Assembly (NCBI GenBank): GCA_031546985.1
Contig: JAVBJN010000020.1
Span: forward strand, 62,001-126,000
Direction: 5' to 3'
DNA: 64,000 nucleotides
DNA from: JAVBJN01 sp031546985
GTDB taxonomy: Bacteria; Bacteroidota; Bacteroidia; Chitinophagales; Chitinophagaceae
The notes below the pieces were generated by a model that was given only the letters and a program-made list of their open reading frames with translations, was not told where the DNA came from and searched no databases. Below are positions 57,150 through 64,000 of this stretch, piece after piece. The stretch's first letter is position 1, and the number at the start of each line of letters is the position of its first letter. Both the position numbers and the translations under genes were made by a program.

Positions 57150-58958
57150 CTATTCTCCGGGATGGAAATGTGCATAAACGATGCGGGCCTTCTTAGCGCC
57201 AATCTCGCCGGTAAGTTCCCGCTCGGTAAGCCCTTTGATTTTGGTTACAGACCGGAAGCGGTTCAATAGCTGATCTGCCGTTTTAGGGCCAATGCCTTCA
57301 ATCTCTTCCAACTCATTTTTAAAAGTGCCTGCACTGCGTTTCTGCCGGTGAAAGGTAATACCAAAACGGTGTACTTCATCGCGAATGCTGCGGATAAGGT
57401 TGAGCACCGGGCTATCGTAGGGCAATTTAAGCGATTCCGAATCGCCGGGAAAAAACAGTTCTTCCTCCCTTTTGGCCAGGCCTACCAGCGTCATTTTACC
57501 CACCAGATCCAACTCGCGAATGCTTTGCATGGCAGCGCCCAACTGGCCTTTACCACCATCAATAATCACCAGCTGCGGCAGTGGCGCGCCCTCTTCTTTC
57601 AGCCGTTTGTAGCGGCGCAGTACAGCTTCTGACATAGATGCAAAGTCGTTGATGCCCGTTACCGTCTTAACGTTAAAATGGCGGTAATCGGCTTTGGATG
57701 GCACCCCGTTTTTAAAACACACCATTGCAGATACGGGGTAGCTCCCCTGGAAGTTGGAGTTATCGAAACACTCGATGTGCAATGGCAAATCGGGCAATTG
57801 CAAATCTTCCTTCATCTGGTACAGCACCTTTTTCTTATCTACCTCGCTGGTTTCGTTCAGCATCAGCACTTTTTTCTTTTGCAGCTCAAGGCGGAAATAG
57901 ACTACGTTTTTCAGCGACAGATCGAGCAGGTTTTTCTTATCCCCCATTTTGGGCACCGTAATCTGTATGTTCTCATCGGGGTAGTCCATTTCGAAAGGCA
58001 CCACAAACTCTTTGGCATTGCTGCCAAAAGTCTCGCGCATATTGCCCAGCACAAACTGGATAATCTCTGCGTCGCTCTCGTCCAGCTTCTTCTCTATCTT
58101 AACTGTTTTGGAGTTTACAATAGCGCCGTTCAGCACCATCATATAGTTTACGTAAGCATTATACTCATCGCTTTCTATCGTAGCTACATCCAGATCCTGC
58201 ACCCGGTTGCTTACCACTACGCTGCGGCTCTGGTAATCGAGCAGGCCGTCAATCTTCTTTTTAAGCACACCGGCTTTTTCAAACTCCAGGTTGGCAGCAT
58301 ACTCCTGCATCTGTTGCTTGTACTGGCGTATTACATCGCTCAGCTTGCCTTTCATAATATCTTTAAGCTGGTGTAGCGACTGGCGGTAATCTTCCTCCGA
58401 CTGCAAGCCTTCGCAAGGACCTTTACAATTGCCCAGATGGTACTCCAGGCACACTTTAAACTTACCGGAATTGATATTGCCAGGCGAGAGATTGAGGTTG
58501 CAATTGCGCAGCGGAATATATTGCCGAACAAACTCCATCAGCTCCCGCACATCCTGCACCGAAGTAAACGGGCCTATGTATTCAGAACCATCCTTTATTC
58601 TGCGGCGGGTAAAAAACACCCGGGGAAAATGCTCTTTCTTTATAACGATATACGGGTAGGTCTTATCGTCTTTGAGGCTGATATTGTACCGCGGCTGAAA
58701 GTGCTTGATAAGCGAATTCTCGAGCAGGAAAGCATCCTGCTCCGTATCTACAATCGTAAACTCGATGCGGCGGATCTGCTCTACCAGTTTACGGGTTTTG
58801 AAGTTATCGAGGTTCTTATTAAAATACGAGCTGATGCGCTTACGCAGGCTTTTGGCTTTGCCCACATAAATAAGCGTTTCCTGCGCGTCGAAGTATTTGT
58901 AAACCCCGGGCAGGAAAGGCAGTGTATGAGATAATTGTTGAAATTCTTCTTTAGTCAT
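57150..58958 (-). CDS. uvrC: Excinuclease ABC subunit C
   Basis: This 602-residue nuclease makes both incisions in nucleotide excision repair. The N-terminal GIY-YIG domain is PGVYKYFDAQETLIYVGKAK with SLRKRISSYF. The UVR motif region is KQQMQEYAANLEFEKAGVLK. The C-terminal RNase H-like endonuclease has IECFDNSNFQGSYPVSAMVC, LVIIDGGKGQLGAAM and REEELFFPGDS. Terminal helix-hairpin-helix motifs are LEEIEGIGPKTADQLLNRFR. Its start shares one base with the stop of the small lipoprotein gene (TAATG), so translation is coupled. Confidence 0.97.
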   Translation of the reverse strand: MTKEEFQQLSHTLPFLPGVYKYFDAQETLIYVGKAKSLRKRISSYFNKNLDNFKTRKLVEQIRRIEFTIVDTEQDAFLLENSLIKHFQPRYNISLKDDKTYPYIVIKKEHFPRVFFTRRRIKDGSEYIGPFTSVQDVRELMEFVRQYIPLRNCNLNLSPGNINSGKFKVCLEYHLGNCKGPCEGLQSEEDYRQSLHQLKDIMKGKLSDVIRQYKQQMQEYAANLEFEKAGVLKKKIDGLLDYQSRSVVVSNRVQDLDVATIESDEYNAYVNYMMVLNGAIVNSKTVKIEKKLDESDAEIIQFVLGNMRETFGSNAKEFVVPFEMDYPDENIQITVPKMGDKKNLLDLSLKNVVYFRLELQKKKVLMLNETSEVDKKKVLYQMKEDLQLPDLPLHIECFDNSNFQGSYPVSAMVCFKNGVPSKADYRHFNVKTVTGINDFASMSEAVLRRYKRLKEEGAPLPQLVIIDGGKGQLGAAMQSIRELDLVGKMTLVGLAKREEELFFPGDSESLKLPYDSPVLNLIRSIRDEVHRFGITFHRQKRSAGTFKNELEEIEGIGPKTADQLLNRFRSVTKIKGLTERELTGEIGAKKARIVYAHFHPGE

Positions 58959-59515
58959 TATAACAGGAAACCCAATTCTATTAATTCCTCTCTGGTGGTG
59001 CCAATAAGCGGTTGCGACCGGCGTTGTATGCTTACATTCTTACCTACGCTGTACCATAGCTTTTCATCGGTGGTCTTCCAGAAAGATTTCTTGTGTTTTT
59101 CGATGTATACCGATTTGATTCTGCTGTCGCGCATGCGCAGGGCAATGTCCAGTTTTTGGGTGAGCATTGCCGGAGATTTGGCTTTATACATGAGGGTAGC
59201 TGTTGAGGTAGCTGTATCTACCACCCACTCATATTCATACTGCGCTTTCAGCAGGCTGTCGGAAATATCCGACTCGGCAAAGGTACGGAGGATATCGCCG
59301 GTTTCCAGCTGGTAAAAGCTGCCGTAGGTTACCTTAGCACTATCGCCGTTCTCTGTGTGTTTTTCTTCAAAAGTAACCGGCACATCCCGGTACCGGGTAA
59401 ACTGGTCGAACATGAAATCACGTATACTAAAATATGGATATACCGCCGCTACCTTCTCGCGGCTGCCACAGGCGCCAAGCAATACCAATAGTGCGATTCC
59501 ATAAAAATTCCTCAT
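58958..59515 (-). CDS. Small lipoprotein of unknown function upstream of uvrC
   Basis: This 185-residue protein starts at ATG 59515, giving lipoprotein signal MRNFYGIALLVLLGACGS. The mature part has YFSIRDFMFDQFTRYRDVPV, a strand-rich core (YGSFYQLETGDILRTFAESD) and MLTQKLDIALRMRDSRIKSV; it looks like a single alpha/beta lipocalin-like fold but I cannot place it. The stop codon overlaps the uvrC start by one base. A DNA-repair role is not implied by this, since the product is exported. Confidence 0.78.
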   Translation of the reverse strand: MRNFYGIALLVLLGACGSREKVAAVYPYFSIRDFMFDQFTRYRDVPVTFEEKHTENGDSAKVTYGSFYQLETGDILRTFAESDISDSLLKAQYEYEWVVDTATSTATLMYKAKSPAMLTQKLDIALRMRDSRIKSVYIEKHKKSFWKTTDEKLWYSVGKNVSIQRRSQPLIGTTREELIELGFLL

Positions 59516-59678
59516 TTTCAAAGGCAGGTGTTTTTGCGAATGTACAACAGTATACGTTTTTTCCCTGTAACGACAGCTACCACATCGCATCATAATGCAA
59601 AATCATATATCCGTGCGGGTTATTACCAACCAATCCCCCACTCTCCGTATTATTGCACCCTGATTCAACAATCGAAAC

Positions 59679-60722
59679 ATGAACCTCGGCATACTTCCTA
59701 TTACACAACTGGCCATTCACAAAGTGGGCAATAAATTTACAGGTGAGTTTCTACACCTGTCGGAGACTCCTGTAAAACTGCGCGATGAAGCGGTAGAGCA
59801 GCTGCTTTCGCAGTATTTTCTGAGTGCTTTTAAAACACCGGAATACTACCGTTTTCACCACGAAACGGCGCTGGGCTTTAACGAGGTATTCAATTTTGCC
59901 AAAAACATTTTTGCCGATCCGGAAAATTTCATGGAAAACTCGGCCAATATTGCCCGCCAGCTGTACGAAAAAAGCAACCACCCCAAAATTAAGGGCGGCG
60001 AGCTGTATGTAGTACTGTTTGAGGGCTGCCATTACGAGGGCGAGGACACCATTGGCCTGGGCATTTTTAAGTCAGAAAACAAAGAAACCTTTTTGAAAGT
60101 ATACCCCGAGAGCACCAGTTACGAGGTAGAACCGCAGGATGGTATCAACATCAGCAAGCTGGATAAGGGTTGTATCATCTTCCATACCGAAGCTACAGAG
60201 GGCTACCGGGTGCTGGTGGTAGACAATACCAATAAAAACAACGAAGCGCAGTACTGGAAAGATGATTTTCTGCAAATTAAACAGGTGGAAGACCAATATT
60301 TCCAAACAGAAAACTACCTGAAGCTGTGCAAAAACTTTATTACCGAGCAAATTCCGCAGGATTATGAAGTGAGCAAAACCGACCAGATAGATCTCCTGAA
60401 CCGCTCGGTGCAATACTTTAAGGAACAGGATTCTTTTGACCTGGATGAATTTGCGGATGCGGTAATTGGTAACCAGGAAGTGAAGGAATCTTTTAAAATA
60501 TACAAACAACAGTTTGAAGAGCAGTTCGATACCCCGCTGGAAGATAATTTCAACATTCACAACGACGCGGTAAAACGCCAGTCACGTATTTTTAAACATG
60601 TACTAAAGATGGATAAGAATTTCCACATCTACATTCATGGCGATAAAGACATGATTGAGCGGGGCTACGACGAAACGATAGACCTCAACTATTACAAAGT
60701 GTACTTTAAAGAAGAAGAATAA
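59679..60722 (+). CDS. Nucleoid-associated protein (NdpA/YejK-like)
   Basis: This 347-residue cytoplasmic protein begins MNLGILPITQLAIHKVGNKF and fits the 37-kDa nucleoid-associated family: AIHKVGNKFTGEFLHLSET, KGGELYVVLFEGCHYEGEDT, IGLGIFKSENKETFLKVYPE and NRSVQYFKEQDSFDLDEFAD are recognisable blocks. The C-terminus has HIYIHGDKDMIERGYDETID. In E. coli YejK binds DNA and topoisomerases. The cupin gene overlaps its stop by one base (TAATG at 60720-60724). Confidence 0.88.
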   Translation: MNLGILPITQLAIHKVGNKFTGEFLHLSETPVKLRDEAVEQLLSQYFLSAFKTPEYYRFHHETALGFNEVFNFAKNIFADPENFMENSANIARQLYEKSNHPKIKGGELYVVLFEGCHYEGEDTIGLGIFKSENKETFLKVYPESTSYEVEPQDGINISKLDKGCIIFHTEATEGYRVLVVDNTNKNNEAQYWKDDFLQIKQVEDQYFQTENYLKLCKNFITEQIPQDYEVSKTDQIDLLNRSVQYFKEQDSFDLDEFADAVIGNQEVKESFKIYKQQFEEQFDTPLEDNFNIHNDAVKRQSRIFKHVLKMDKNFHIYIHGDKDMIERGYDETIDLNYYKVYFKEEE

Positions 60723-61225
60723 TGGAACGTACTGCAGCATACTGGAAAGCCCAGCTCAACCTGGCGCAACATGTAGAGGGTGGCGCTTTTAGGGAAACTT
60801 ACCGCTCCCCACTGGTGATAGCGCAGCAAGCGCTGAACGCAGATTTTAAAGGAGACCGTAATGCAAGCACCTGCATTTATTTCTTGCTGGAGCATGGCGA
60901 ATTCTCTGCCCTGCACCGCATTGCTGCCGATGAAACCTGGCATTTTTACGATGGCGGCACACTGCACATTTACGAAATAAAACCTGATGGCACACTGGTG
61001 CATCACAAACTTGGCCTTAACCTGGCCAATGGAGAACAACCCCAACTGACTATACCGGCGGGCAGCTGGTTTGGCTCCAGGGTAGAAGATGCGGGTAGTT
61101 TTACGCTCTGCGGCTGCACCGTAGCGCCAGGCTTTGATTTTGAAGATTTTGAATTGGCAGACCGGGTAAGGATGTCGTTAAGATACCCGCAATACTCAGG
61201 CGTAATCGCGGCGTTGACGCATTGA
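60722..61225 (+). CDS. DUF985 cupin-fold protein
   Basis: This 167-residue single-domain cupin begins MERTAAYWKAQLNLAQHVEG, with EGGAFRETYRSP, a motif typical of DUF985. CIYFLLEHGEFSALHRIAAD and ETWHFYDGGTLHIYEI supply the cupin His/Glu residues; AGSWFGSRVEDAGSFTLCGC forms the second cupin motif. Ligand and activity are unknown for the family. It is translationally coupled to the NdpA-like gene. Confidence 0.92.
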   Translation: MERTAAYWKAQLNLAQHVEGGAFRETYRSPLVIAQQALNADFKGDRNASTCIYFLLEHGEFSALHRIAADETWHFYDGGTLHIYEIKPDGTLVHHKLGLNLANGEQPQLTIPAGSWFGSRVEDAGSFTLCGCTVAPGFDFEDFELADRVRMSLRYPQYSGVIAALTH

Positions 61226-61269
61226 TAACTTTGCGTCGGCAAACTTTGGTAACCGTGCTTCGACAAAGC

Positions 61270-61621
61270 CTGTCCCGCCCATGCGGGGCTCAGCAACCGG
61301 TAAAAGGGCAGGTGCCTGAGCTTGTCGAAGGCCCAACCCTATCGAAGTCCCAGTGAGAAGCAGCACTAATCATTTAATCATTGCAACCCGACAAGCTTTG
61401 TATCAGCCCTGTCCCGCCCATGCGGGGCTCAGCAACTGGTAAAAGGGCAGGTGCCTGAGCTTGTCGAAGGCCCAACCCTGTCGAAGTCCCAGTGAGAAGC
61501 GGCACTAATCATTTAATCATTGCAACCCGACAAGCTTTGTATCAGCCCTGTCCCGACCATGCGGGGCTCAGCAACCGGTAAAAGGGCAGGGGCCTGAGCT
61601 TGTCGAAGGCCCAACCCTATC
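61270..61621. repeat. 139-bp tandem repeat, about 2.5 copies
   Basis: Copy 1 is 61270-61408, copy 2 is 61409-61547, and a truncated copy 3 runs from 61548 to 61621. Copies 1 and 2 differ at three positions that I can find. Each unit contains CTGTCCCGCCCATGCGGGGC (a hairpin-forming core), AACCGGTAAAAGGGCAGG, CTGAGCTTGTCGAAGGCCC and, in the full copies, CACTAATCATTTAATCATTG. Copy 3 reaches the stop codon of the acyl-CoA-binding protein gene. There is no plausible gene in this 391-bp gap. Confidence 0.9.
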
Positions 61622-61874
61622 CTTTCAACTGCTTTACCAGATCTACATACTGCTGCATAGCCGCATCTTTGGCTGTGCCTTTTAACCCGCTCCAGGCTTC
61701 ATATTTGGCCTTTCCTACAAAATCAAAAGGATTAGACGGCGCCTCGCCGCTTACATCTCCTTCCGAAGCCTGTTTGTACAGCGAATACAGCTGCAGCAGG
61801 ATTTCGTTAGAGGGTTTGCTGCTTAAGGTTTTGCTTTCTGCAACCGCCTGCTCAAATTGTTGTTGTAATTCCAT
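61617..61874 (-). CDS. Acyl-CoA-binding protein
   Basis: This 85-residue four-helix protein carries the ACBP hallmarks: LLQLYSLYKQASEGDVSGEA (acyl-CoA binding helix 2 and loop) and VGKAKYEAWSGLKGTAKDAA (KYEAW in helix 3). It binds medium- and long-chain acyl-CoA esters and buffers them in the cytoplasm. The stop codon (CTA on the plus strand, 61617-61619) lies inside the truncated third copy of the 139-bp repeat, and the C-terminus (VDLVKQLKG) may have been set by that repeat. Confidence 0.93.
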   Translation of the reverse strand: MELQQQFEQAVAESKTLSSKPSNEILLQLYSLYKQASEGDVSGEAPSNPFDFVGKAKYEAWSGLKGTAKDAAMQQYVDLVKQLKG

Positions 61875-61959
61875 GGCATTGTGTTTGATTAAGTAAATGC
61901 AGGCACAATACGCTTTTTATATGTGCCCAATATTCAGTAATTTAATAAAAACCAACCGA

Positions 61960-63477
61960 ATGGAAACGTCTAATGTAGAAGTACGGAACCTTACGATAGA
62001 TGACTACAAAGAGCTGAAAGAATCGATGGTAAAAGCCTATGCCAGTATGGCCGGGCTTAATTGGACGGAAAAAGCGATTGAACGGCTTATTGGCAAATTT
62101 CCCGAAGGCCAGATCGTAATCACCATCAACAACAAAGTAGTCGGTTGCGCTTTCAGCCTGATTGTGAACTATGATAAATTTGGCGACAACCACACTTACC
62201 GCGAAATCACCAACAACTTTAAATTTGACACGCACGATCCTAACGGTGATGTGTTGTATGGCATAGAAGTCTTCATTCATCCAGATTTCAGGGGTCTGCG
62301 GCTGGCCAGGCGATTGTATGAAGCGCGAAAGATGATTTGTGAAAGGCTTAACCTTAAATCGATTGTAGGTGGCGGACGTATACCCAAATACGCGGAACAT
62401 GCCAAAGAAATGACACCCCGCCAGTACATCGAAAAAGTAAAAAGTAAACAAATCTACGACCCTACCCTCACCTTCCAGCTCTCCAACGACTTCCAGGTTA
62501 AAAGAATACTCAAAGGGTACCTTCCCGAAGACAACGAATCCAAAGGTTACGCCACGCTTCTCATTTGGCACAATGCCTATTACGAACCCAAGCAACACCT
62601 GCTTATGCGGCGCGATTATGTGCGCATCGGACTGGTACAATGGCAAATGAGACCTTACAGCAAGATTGAAGACCTGTTGCAGAATATCGAATACTTCGTA
62701 GATGCGGTGAGCGATTACCAATCCGATTTCATCCTGTTTCCGGAGCTGTTTAACGCCCCGCTGATGGGCAACTTTAACCACCTGGAAACCCATGAGGCCA
62801 TTCGTGAGCTGGCGGCTTATACCGAACCACTCATACAGGCCATGTCGAAATTTGCCGTGTCTTACAATGTAAATATCATTGCGGGCAGTATGCCGCTAAT
62901 GATTGAAGATAAATTATACAATGCGGCTTATTGTGTGCACCGCAATGGCAGTACCGACCGGGTGCTGAAGGTGCACCCTACTACTTCGGAGATCAACTCC
63001 TGGGCTATGACCGGGGGAGACGATATACACATCATCGATACCGATGTGGCCAAGATCGGGATGCTGATCTGCTACGATGTAGAATTTCCGGAGCTGTCGC
63101 GCCTGCTGGCCGATGAGGGTATGCAGATCTTGTTTGTGCCCTTCCTCACCGATACCCAAAACGCTTACAACCGGGTGCGGATCTGCGCGCAGGCCAGAGC
63201 TGTGGAAAATGAATGTTATGTAGCCATTGCCGGAAATGTGGGCAACCTGCCTAAAGTAAACAATATGGATCTGCAGTTTGCACAGTCGGCCATCTTTACC
63301 CCATCGGACTTTGCTTTTCCGGTCAATGCCATTAAGGCCGAGGCCACGCCCAATACCGAAACCATTGTAGTCTCCGACCTGGATCTTTCGCTGCTCAATG
63401 AGTTGCACCATTATGGCTCTGTACGTAACCTGAAAGACCGCCGCAAGGACCTGTATGAGTTAAAATGGAAAAAATAA
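61960..63477 (+). CDS. Bifunctional GNAT acetyltransferase / carbon-nitrogen hydrolase
   Basis: This 505-residue protein starts at ATG 61960 (METSNVEVRNLTIDDYKELK). Residues ~1-200 are a GNAT domain with YGIEVFIHPDFRGLRLARRL (acetyl-CoA loop). A short linker leads to a nitrilase domain (~225-505) with the E-K-C triad: Glu in DFILFPELFNAP, Lys in DRVLKVHPTTSE and Cys in IGMLICYDVEFPELSR. The same fusion is widely annotated in bacteria as a bifunctional protein, with unknown substrate. It is preceded by the divergent ACBP gene, whose start is 85 bp away. Confidence 0.95.
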   Translation: METSNVEVRNLTIDDYKELKESMVKAYASMAGLNWTEKAIERLIGKFPEGQIVITINNKVVGCAFSLIVNYDKFGDNHTYREITNNFKFDTHDPNGDVLYGIEVFIHPDFRGLRLARRLYEARKMICERLNLKSIVGGGRIPKYAEHAKEMTPRQYIEKVKSKQIYDPTLTFQLSNDFQVKRILKGYLPEDNESKGYATLLIWHNAYYEPKQHLLMRRDYVRIGLVQWQMRPYSKIEDLLQNIEYFVDAVSDYQSDFILFPELFNAPLMGNFNHLETHEAIRELAAYTEPLIQAMSKFAVSYNVNIIAGSMPLMIEDKLYNAAYCVHRNGSTDRVLKVHPTTSEINSWAMTGGDDIHIIDTDVAKIGMLICYDVEFPELSRLLADEGMQILFVPFLTDTQNAYNRVRICAQARAVENECYVAIAGNVGNLPKVNNMDLQFAQSAIFTPSDFAFPVNAIKAEATPNTETIVVSDLDLSLLNELHHYGSVRNLKDRRKDLYELKWKK

Positions 63478-63782
63478 CACAAAACAGGTCTGATTGGCCG
63501 ATGGCTGATCGCTGATTTGTACACTTTTGGGAAATATACAACGCGAGACATTTCCTGCAGATTTATGCAGATAGAAAACCATGCTGAGTTCGCAGATCTG
63601 CCGGAGCAGTATCAAGAGGCTGTTCTCCACCCAGACCTGACCCCGCATGTGCGGGGCGTACCTGGTAGGCCAAAACATCCCATGCCCTTTCACTTTTCAC
63701 CTTTGACCATTGGCCGGGATTCAAAGCCCACTGCCGCTTTTTAGAAATTGATGCTTAACTTACCAGCCCAAATGCTGGCGGC
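63478..63782. repeat. Gene-free spacer with CCCCGCATG-TGCGGGG hairpin
   Basis: The 305-bp gap between the GNAT-nitrilase gene and the flippase holds no gene that I can support. CCCCGCATGTGCGGGG (63641-63656) is a perfect 7-bp stem with a 2-nt loop, and it resembles the core of the 139-bp repeat. TTTCACTTTTCACCTTTGAC (63689-63708) is a simple sequence like that near 17970. Confidence 0.65.
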
Positions 63783-64000
63783 TTGCGTAAGGACTTTATA
63801 AAAAATCTGGCTTTTCTTCTCTTCATCAACATATTGATAAAACCAATATGGGTATTTGGTATTGACCGGAAAGTGCAGAACATGGTAGGCCACGAGGTTT
63901 ACGGCATATATGGTGCCTTGTTTGGCCTCACCTATGTCTACAGCATACTCACCGACATGGGTATTACCAATTACAACCAGCGCAGCATCGCCTCCGACCC
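63783..64000 (+). CDS. Polysaccharide flippase (Wzx/MOP type), 5' part, runs off the window
   Basis: Plus-strand translation from TTG at 63783 gives 72 codons to the window end: MRKDFIKNLAFLLFINILIK, then KPIWVFGIDRKVQNMVGHEV, YGIYGALFGLTYVYSILTDM and GITNYNQRSIASDP. KNLxFLLFINILIKP, FGIDRxVQN and DMGITNYNQR are the N-terminal markers of Bacteroidota oligosaccharide flippases. No in-frame ATG precedes them; a stop lies at 63756-63758. ATG 63882 is too far inside the conserved region. The start codon is therefore inferred to be TTG (or another non-ATG codon). A second such gene is at 26486. Confidence 0.75.
   Translation, partial: MRKDFIKNLAFLLFINILIKPIWVFGIDRKVQNMVGHEVYGIYGALFGLTYVYSILTDMGITNYNQRSIASD

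Noticed and set aside
61270..61621. CRISPR array
   Set aside because: The repeats are directly adjacent 139-bp tandem units without unique spacers, and no cas genes are present.
63751..63801. ATG at 63751 or 63772 as flippase start
   Set aside because: Both are out of frame with the conserved flippase sequence, and the 63751 frame stops after about 16 codons.

Overview
The window looks like ordinary chromosome of a free-living Bacteroidota, most likely Chitinophagales/Chitinophagaceae-like. The evidence is three secreted proteins with C-terminal type IX secretion (T9SS type A) sorting domains, TAnnTTTG-type -7 promoter elements in front of several genes, few Shine-Dalgarno sites, Bacteroidota-typical families (DUF5686 barrels, S46 dipeptidyl peptidase, BatA/BatD-like/DUF58/MoxR genes, fasciclin and DUF4369-TlpA proteins), and intergenic spacers filled with short dispersed repeats. 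Genus-level placement is inference. I see no rRNA, tRNA, CRISPR array, prophage, integrase or transposase.

Layout. 1-228: 5' part of an AIM24/TIGR00266-like gene. 320-8.5 kb (minus): a T9SS cargo gene, then a TetR-TolC-adaptor-RND efflux operon with a perfect inverted repeat at the tetR promoter and a strong terminator. 8.6-11.7 kb (minus): a PagL-like outer-membrane barrel and a TPR sensor histidine kinase. 11.8-17.7 kb (plus): DUF502 membrane protein with zinc phospholipase C-like protein (ATGA overlap), serC, and an rRNA-modification run rlmN / RsuA-type / RluA-type pseudouridine synthases. 18-22.3 kb: adenine deaminase, propeller protein, fasciclin protein, FAD reductase. 22.3-26.4 kb: dipeptide epimerase, glyS, mazG-like, dtd, and a divergent arfB-type hydrolase. 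26.5-38.8 kb: Wzx-type flippase, MBL hydrolase, two very large outer-membrane barrel proteins, cytochrome P450, class III aminotransferase, gamma carbonic anhydrase-like protein, thioredoxin-like protein. 39-42 kb: two divergent T9SS cargo genes and msrB. 42-46.4 kb: adk, obg, S46 peptidase. 46.5-51.6 kb (minus): moxR, DUF58, BatD-like, batA, M28 peptidase. 51.7-59.5 kb: small conserved gene, cyclophilin, DUF4369-TlpA lipoprotein, DtxR/MntR regulator, SCO protein, beta-barrel protein, purN, uvrC, lipoprotein. 59.7-64 kb: nucleoid-associated protein, DUF985 cupin, a 139-bp tandem repeat, acyl-CoA-binding protein, a GNAT-nitrilase fusion, and the start of a second flippase.

How genes work together. 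The clearest regulatory unit is the TetR/efflux operon, where the inverted repeat lies next to the predicted -7 element. The glyS/mazG/dtd/arfB neighbourhood groups tRNA charging, proofreading and ribosome rescue; dtd and arfB share a 39-bp divergent promoter region. The MoxR-DUF58-BatD-like-BatA set is a shortened aerotolerance (Bat) operon.

I did not find a clearly new biological system. The best leads are the efflux operator, the intergenic repeat families (especially the 139-bp tandem array that contains the stop codon of the acyl-CoA-binding protein gene), a giant propeller-barrel protein whose peptidase-like N-terminus appears to have lost its HExxH motif, an RND pump with an extra hydrophobic insertion, and a PagL-like barrel next to an orphan kinase.
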